The notes under the pieces: model-generated | What the model saw: only the letters and a program-made list of their open reading frames with translations | Told to the model about the DNA's origin: nothing | The model's database searches: none | Part shown: one piece after another, positions 60,256 through 64,000 of the stretch | How positions within the stretch are numbered: position 1 is the first letter of the stretch | How the letters are laid out: each line of letters starts with the position of its first letter | Assembly (NCBI GenBank): GCA_018398805.1 | Contig: JAGFBZ010000861.1 | Coordinates: 467,501-531,500 of the forward strand | DNA from: Hirundichthys speculiger | Lineage: Eukaryota; Chordata; Actinopteri; Beloniformes; Exocoetidae | Direction: 5' to 3' | DNA: 64,000 nucleotides | Made by a program: the position numbers and the translations under genes

Positions 60256-61440
60256 ATTGGGACCTGGGATTGATTCTGTTGGAGAGACTAAAGTCACCAA
60301 CAGTGAAACACAAATGGAGACATGCAGACAGAAGAGAGGGATGGATGTGGTGGGTGTTGTTTGATGATGTTTGCCTCAGTCTTGTTCACCAACACCTTTT
60401 CAGCTCTGCCCACAAATGTTCTGTAGGATTGAGATCAGGCATTGACTTTGTTGTTCTTAAGCCACTTTGAAACTAATTTGGCGGTATGTTTAGGGTCATC
60501 TGGGGTCATTGTCCATGTGGAAGACCCATTTGGAAAAACCCAAGTTTTAACTTGGGTTGCTTCAGTATTTCCTAAATAACGGTCTGTCTTCATGATGCCA
60601 TCTGTTTTGTGAAGTTCACCAGTCCCTCCTGCAGCTGAACATACCCACGACATGATACTGCCACCCCCGTGCTTCACAGTTGGGATGGTGTTCTCGGGTC
60701 TTTTTCCTCCAGATGCAACAATTAGTGCATTTACATGGGAAGTTTAATTCCTCTTTAATTCAGAATTAAAATTAAATCTGATTTAAAATGATTAAATATT
60801 ACCATGTAAACATCCTAATTCCGAATGAAAATGTCCATTCCGAATTAAACTTAATTCCGAAGTAAGTGGCTGGTTTATTCTGATTTTAAATCCAAATAGA
60901 ATAATTCCACGGTCATGTATACACTCATTCCGCTTGAAATTAATTCCGGTCTTTCTGCGCATGCTCGTTCCCTTGCCCGTCTGTCGCGATGACGCTTATA
61001 TTCTGCGCTGGGCTTGTTTTCGAACAAAACAATCCAAAAAGGATGCTAATAATGTAGTCCTCCATGTTGTTCCTAATCAAGTAAGTTTGTTTTCTTCCAG
61101 TAGATGTAAATATGTAAAGACGTCCTCCCTCCTATCCAACCAGAACCCTTCCCAACCCCCAGACCTTAAGTAGAATTGGATAAAGCCGATCAAACGTGTT
61201 TTCCATGTAAACCTCAATTCAGAATTACTATTTCCATGTAAACTCGAATGAAAATAGTTTAATTCTGAATTATTTAATTCGGAATAGTTAATTCCGAATG
61301 AAAAAACATCATGTAACCGTGGCCAATGATAATTATGGCCAAACGGTTTAATTTTAGTGTCCACAGGACATGTCTCCATAAATTAAGGTCTTTGTCCTTG
61401 AGTGCATTTGAAAACGTAATCAGGCTTTTTATTTCAGTTT
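60256..61440 (-). pseudogene. Tc1-like transposase remnant (DDE, IS630/Tc1 family)
   Basis: Read on the minus strand. The 61325-61440 part corresponds to the middle of the protein (plus strand shows the reversed GGTCTTTGTCC and TATGGCCAAACGG blocks). The frame from 60677 then carries MKHGGGSIMSWVCSAAGGTG, DGIM, and DDPKHTAKLVSKWLKNNKV, the region of the second catalytic aspartate. It is followed near 60430 by SDLNPTEHLWAEL, which holds the third catalytic acidic residue (the E in LNPTE). The 602-bp MITE splits the gene, the N-terminal helix-turn-helix region is not recognisable, and frames are disrupted. Members of this family bind their terminal repeats and cut and paste at TA. This copy is inactive. 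Confidence 0.85.
60723..61324. mobile_element. MITE inserted in Tc1 transposase
   Basis: The left side is TTAGTGCATTTACATG; the right side, reverse complemented, is TTGGCCACGGTTACATG. Both ends are followed by many AATTCCGAATTA / AATTCAGAATTA palindromic units and TTCCATGTAAAC blocks, a known fish MITE style. It interrupts the Tc1 codons between CTCCAGATGCAACAA and GATAATTATGGCC. A target duplication (perhaps AAT) is not certain, so the edges may be off by a few bases. Confidence 0.7.
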
Positions 61441-64000
61441 CTTTTATTTTGTATATTAACATGCAGAAGAAACAGCAGATATTGTCACATAACTGAGTGA
61501 GCACTCTCCATGTCTTTGAATTATATCCATTTATTCCAGTTTCCAAGTCACCTGCTTTGAGTCACAGATGTAATGTCGTGCCATTGTCTTGATTTTGGAG
61601 CATCACTTCATTTCCTGGTAATGGCCTTCTTATTGGCAACAGTCATTATTTGGAAATGGCCCCTGCCTTCTTTCATCATTAATCCTTCTGGGATCAATCC
61701 CAGATACAAAGTCCAGGGGTCCCTGGGAACCTTGTAATTTAAGATGCACTCCAGAAGTCTGATGATGCTGTCCCAGAGAGGTTGTAGTTGACACAAGACC
61801 AGAAAATACGACCACGGTTGGAATTCATTTTGTCCACACTATCGCCAATACTGTTGCTCTTTTCCAACCTGTTTTCTTTTAATTTAAAGAAATGTATTAA
61901 ATCATTCTTTTTTCAAGTCTTTATTATCTTGTCTAAGTTTGCTTTTAACTTTTTCAGATGATTTAAAAACATTTCCCTCTGTTGCATATGGTTATAATAC
62001 CTTTATCCATCCATTTTGAAAGGATATCATCAGTTTGTCCTGGTTTGAAAAGAGCTGTCTGTGACAGCAGCAGCCTACAGTCCACTTCCAATTTATACTT
62101 ACAAACTATGTCCGTCCATGTTTTTAGTGTTTCGGTCACAGCAATATAGTCATGTTCCTGGTGTCTGTGGTGTTTGTCTCCCAACCAGGTCAGGGGAACA
62201 TATCGGCTCTAAATGAGCTTTACATGCTCCCATTGGATTAATGTTCTGAAGAACACCAACACATACCAACAGGTACCAATTGAGCAGCGTAAAAATAATC
62301 TCTTAAATTGGAAAACACAAGGCCATCCCTCCTTTTTTCCATCTGAAATGTTTTGAATTTGACTCTGGGCCTTTTGCCACCCCAGATAAACCTCGATATC
62401 TGCTTATTCCACGCTGTAAACTGAGAGTCTGGGACTCAAACTGGTAGAAGGAAATAGATACAGCACTCTTGGTCGTATATTAATTTGGACTACCTTAATT
62501 TTAAACTGAAATCTGGAATTATTGTAAGCCATTTTGACAAATCTCTCTGTAGATTATTGTTTATGTTATGTAGTTTTTTTTTTTAATTACAGCTTGCTCC
62601 AGTCATGTGTAATAAAAACTCAAAGATATTCTATAATTTCCAAATTCCACTTCAATTTATACTTCTATCTGATAAAGCTTCTTGGTGTGCAGTTTACACA
62701 GAGCACCTGTGTTTTATAAATGTTACATTTGTAACTAGAACATCTGACTAAGATCTTCTACAATCGCAAGGAGTGAAGGAAGTGTTGAGTCTGGGTTTTT
62801 TTTATGTATGTGATGATGTCATCAGCAAGTAGTCCTAATTTATGTTCTTCCTGTGTTTTTGTAATTTCTTTAATTTCTTCTGGTTTCCTGGGCCAAAGGC
62901 TCAATGAACAGAGCAAAAAGACAGGGGCTTAGACAACATCCCTGCTGTGTTCCTCCACAGAGTCTAAAACTATGTTAAAACACCATTGATCTTAACTCTG
63001 GCAGTTGGCTCATGATAAAGGGACTGGAAACACCCAATAACGAGACTGTTAAAACCCATCCTGCCCATGATTGAGAAAAGACAGGGCCGCCTCAAAGGCC
63101 TTCTCAGTGTCAAGGTTAATTAAGACTACACGTGTTGTTTGTCCGTTAATTTTATATCATTATCTGCGTTGTCCTTCCAATTTCATCTTGAGTTTGTCAG
63201 CCTTTTATAAATCCTGTCTGGTCCTCATCTTTTAGTTCAGGTGAAAATTGATGTAAATAATTTGTAGTCAACATTAAGGACAGAGACTGGTCGGTACCAT
63301 TCACAGAGCTCTTTGTTTTAGTCCTCTAAGGATTACGGATATTACGACTTCCTTCCAGGACAGAGGATTACAGCATTTTAAAGTGTCCAGTTAAAGGATT
63401 CAACCAATACAAGTGAGACTTCCTCCTTAAAGATCTTGTACCACTCGTTTGGAAATCCATCACTCCCAGGGCTTTTATTGGTCTCCAGATTGCTGATGGC
63501 TTTTGTCCAGCTCTTCTTTTGTTATTGGAGAGTTTAGAGCCTCATTTTGGTTTCTGAATATGGAGGGAGGATCCAGTTTCAGCAGATAGTTTTTAATCTC
63601 AGTCTCATTTATATTCTCAGACAGAGGGCAATGTGTTTTAGAGTAATCTTTAAACATATTTTAATGATGTCTGGTTCATATATTACTTTATTGCTCGTTG
63701 GTTCTCTGATTTTATGTGTTGAATGTTTCATTTTTTGTGTTCTGAGGTGTCCTGCTAGGATCGCGGCTCAGGACAGACCAAGACATTGTCTATCCTCCCG
63801 GCAAACAAACATGCATCTGCCCTCATGGTCAGTTTCCTCTTTGACTGATTCAAAATAAACAAAATAGTTAGATAGAAATATAATTCCACTACTGTTCTTA
63901 CATGAGCTATAAAAAGAGTTCACACAGCCCAACTTTTTAAACTTATCTTCTTTTTTTGGCCAGATGTGTTTCTTGCTGGAACGCCAGCTCAGCAGCTCCT
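61441..64000 (-). mobile_element. L1-clade LINE, minus strand, runs off window
   Basis: Reverse-transcriptase and C-terminal parts of an L1/Tx1-type LINE read on the minus strand. The 3' end is near 61441 and the 5' end lies beyond the right edge. Many frameshifts and stops show an old copy. Where it meets the Tc1 remnant there is no recognisable second Tc1 end, so the LINE may have inserted into the Tc1 element. Confidence 0.88.
61480..64000 (-). pseudogene. L1-type ORF2 (reverse transcriptase) remnant
   Basis: Minus-strand blocks occur in the correct order. ENINETEIKNYLLKLD and [12 protein letters not shown] (63475-63640) are the linker before the [21 protein letters not shown] is at about 63420-63476 and YRPVSVLNVDYKLFT at about 63245-63300. 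Motif A is LDTEKAFE (about 63090-63125, with the catalytic Asp). Motif B is [20 protein letters not shown] (62890-62957). Motif C is LLADDII (62812-62832, Leu in place of the usual Tyr/Phe before ADD). The L1 C-terminal region follows: SIIRLLECILNYKVPRDPW (about 61700-61790) and KKAITRK (about 61608-61630). Endonuclease would lie upstream, outside the window. Several stops and frame changes make it non-functional. These elements copy themselves by target-primed reverse transcription. Confidence 0.88.

Larger units (their letters stand above)
59962..61440 (-). mobile_element. Tc1-like transposon remnant, interrupted
   Basis: The left terminus TACAGTTGAAAGCAGATGTT, then TACATACACTGG, is the typical fish Tc1 terminal repeat. 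It follows TA-containing flank (CGTACAG), consistent with TA target use. Transposase sequence on the minus strand follows at 60256-60720 and resumes at 61325-61440 after an inserted MITE (60723-61324). The second terminal repeat is not found; the element ends where L1-clade LINE sequence starts at about 61441. Minus-strand call follows the transposase. Confidence 0.85.

Overview
This window looks like nuclear DNA of a bony (teleost) fish, most likely a gene desert or very long intron. The evidence is its repeat content: an L2/Maui-type LINE, an L1-clade LINE, a Tc1-like transposon, several hAT elements with 8-bp target duplications, a THAP-domain P-like element, a Ty3/gypsy-like LTR element, tRNA-like SINE sequence and many dinucleotide microsatellites. 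I cannot name the species. There are no bacterial operons, CRISPR arrays, rRNA or functional tRNA genes. I found no host protein-coding exon I would defend. Every protein similarity I recognise belongs to a broken transposable element.

Layout. 1-22 is a TCTA microsatellite. 458-1999 is a decayed hAT-like element. 7070-7932 is a hAT-type MITE carrying a 145-bp AT array. 9958-11436 is an L2 LINE 3' part split by foreign DNA. 11653-11800, 12701-12812 and 30643-30712 are three copies of one dispersed teleost repeat. 18723-19227 is a P-element-like remnant with a truncated THAP zinc finger. 36538-37282 is a possible MITE holding two tRNA-like SINE heads in inverted orientation. 39704-40253 is a hAT deletion derivative with an exact target duplication and the first codons of its transposase.

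41918-45042 is an LTR retrotransposon reduced to LTRs plus a broken gag. It is interrupted by hAT material (43769-44678) and by a copy of a segment that also lies just upstream of the element. 49352-51005 is a LINE reverse-transcriptase tail split by a 1.24-kb DNA element that contains a 55-bp-arm cruciform. 59962-61440 is a Tc1 element interrupted by a MITE. It abuts an L1-clade LINE on the minus strand that runs off the right edge.

The rest (roughly 70 percent) is single-copy-looking noncoding DNA with purine/pyrimidine tracts, G- and C-runs and a few AT-core, homeodomain-site-rich stretches. Those stretches look like candidate conserved noncoding elements, but that is a guess made without alignments. 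I found no previously undescribed biological system. The most informative features are the nested insertions, which give a relative order of transposition events, and the cruciform and inverted-repeat structures.
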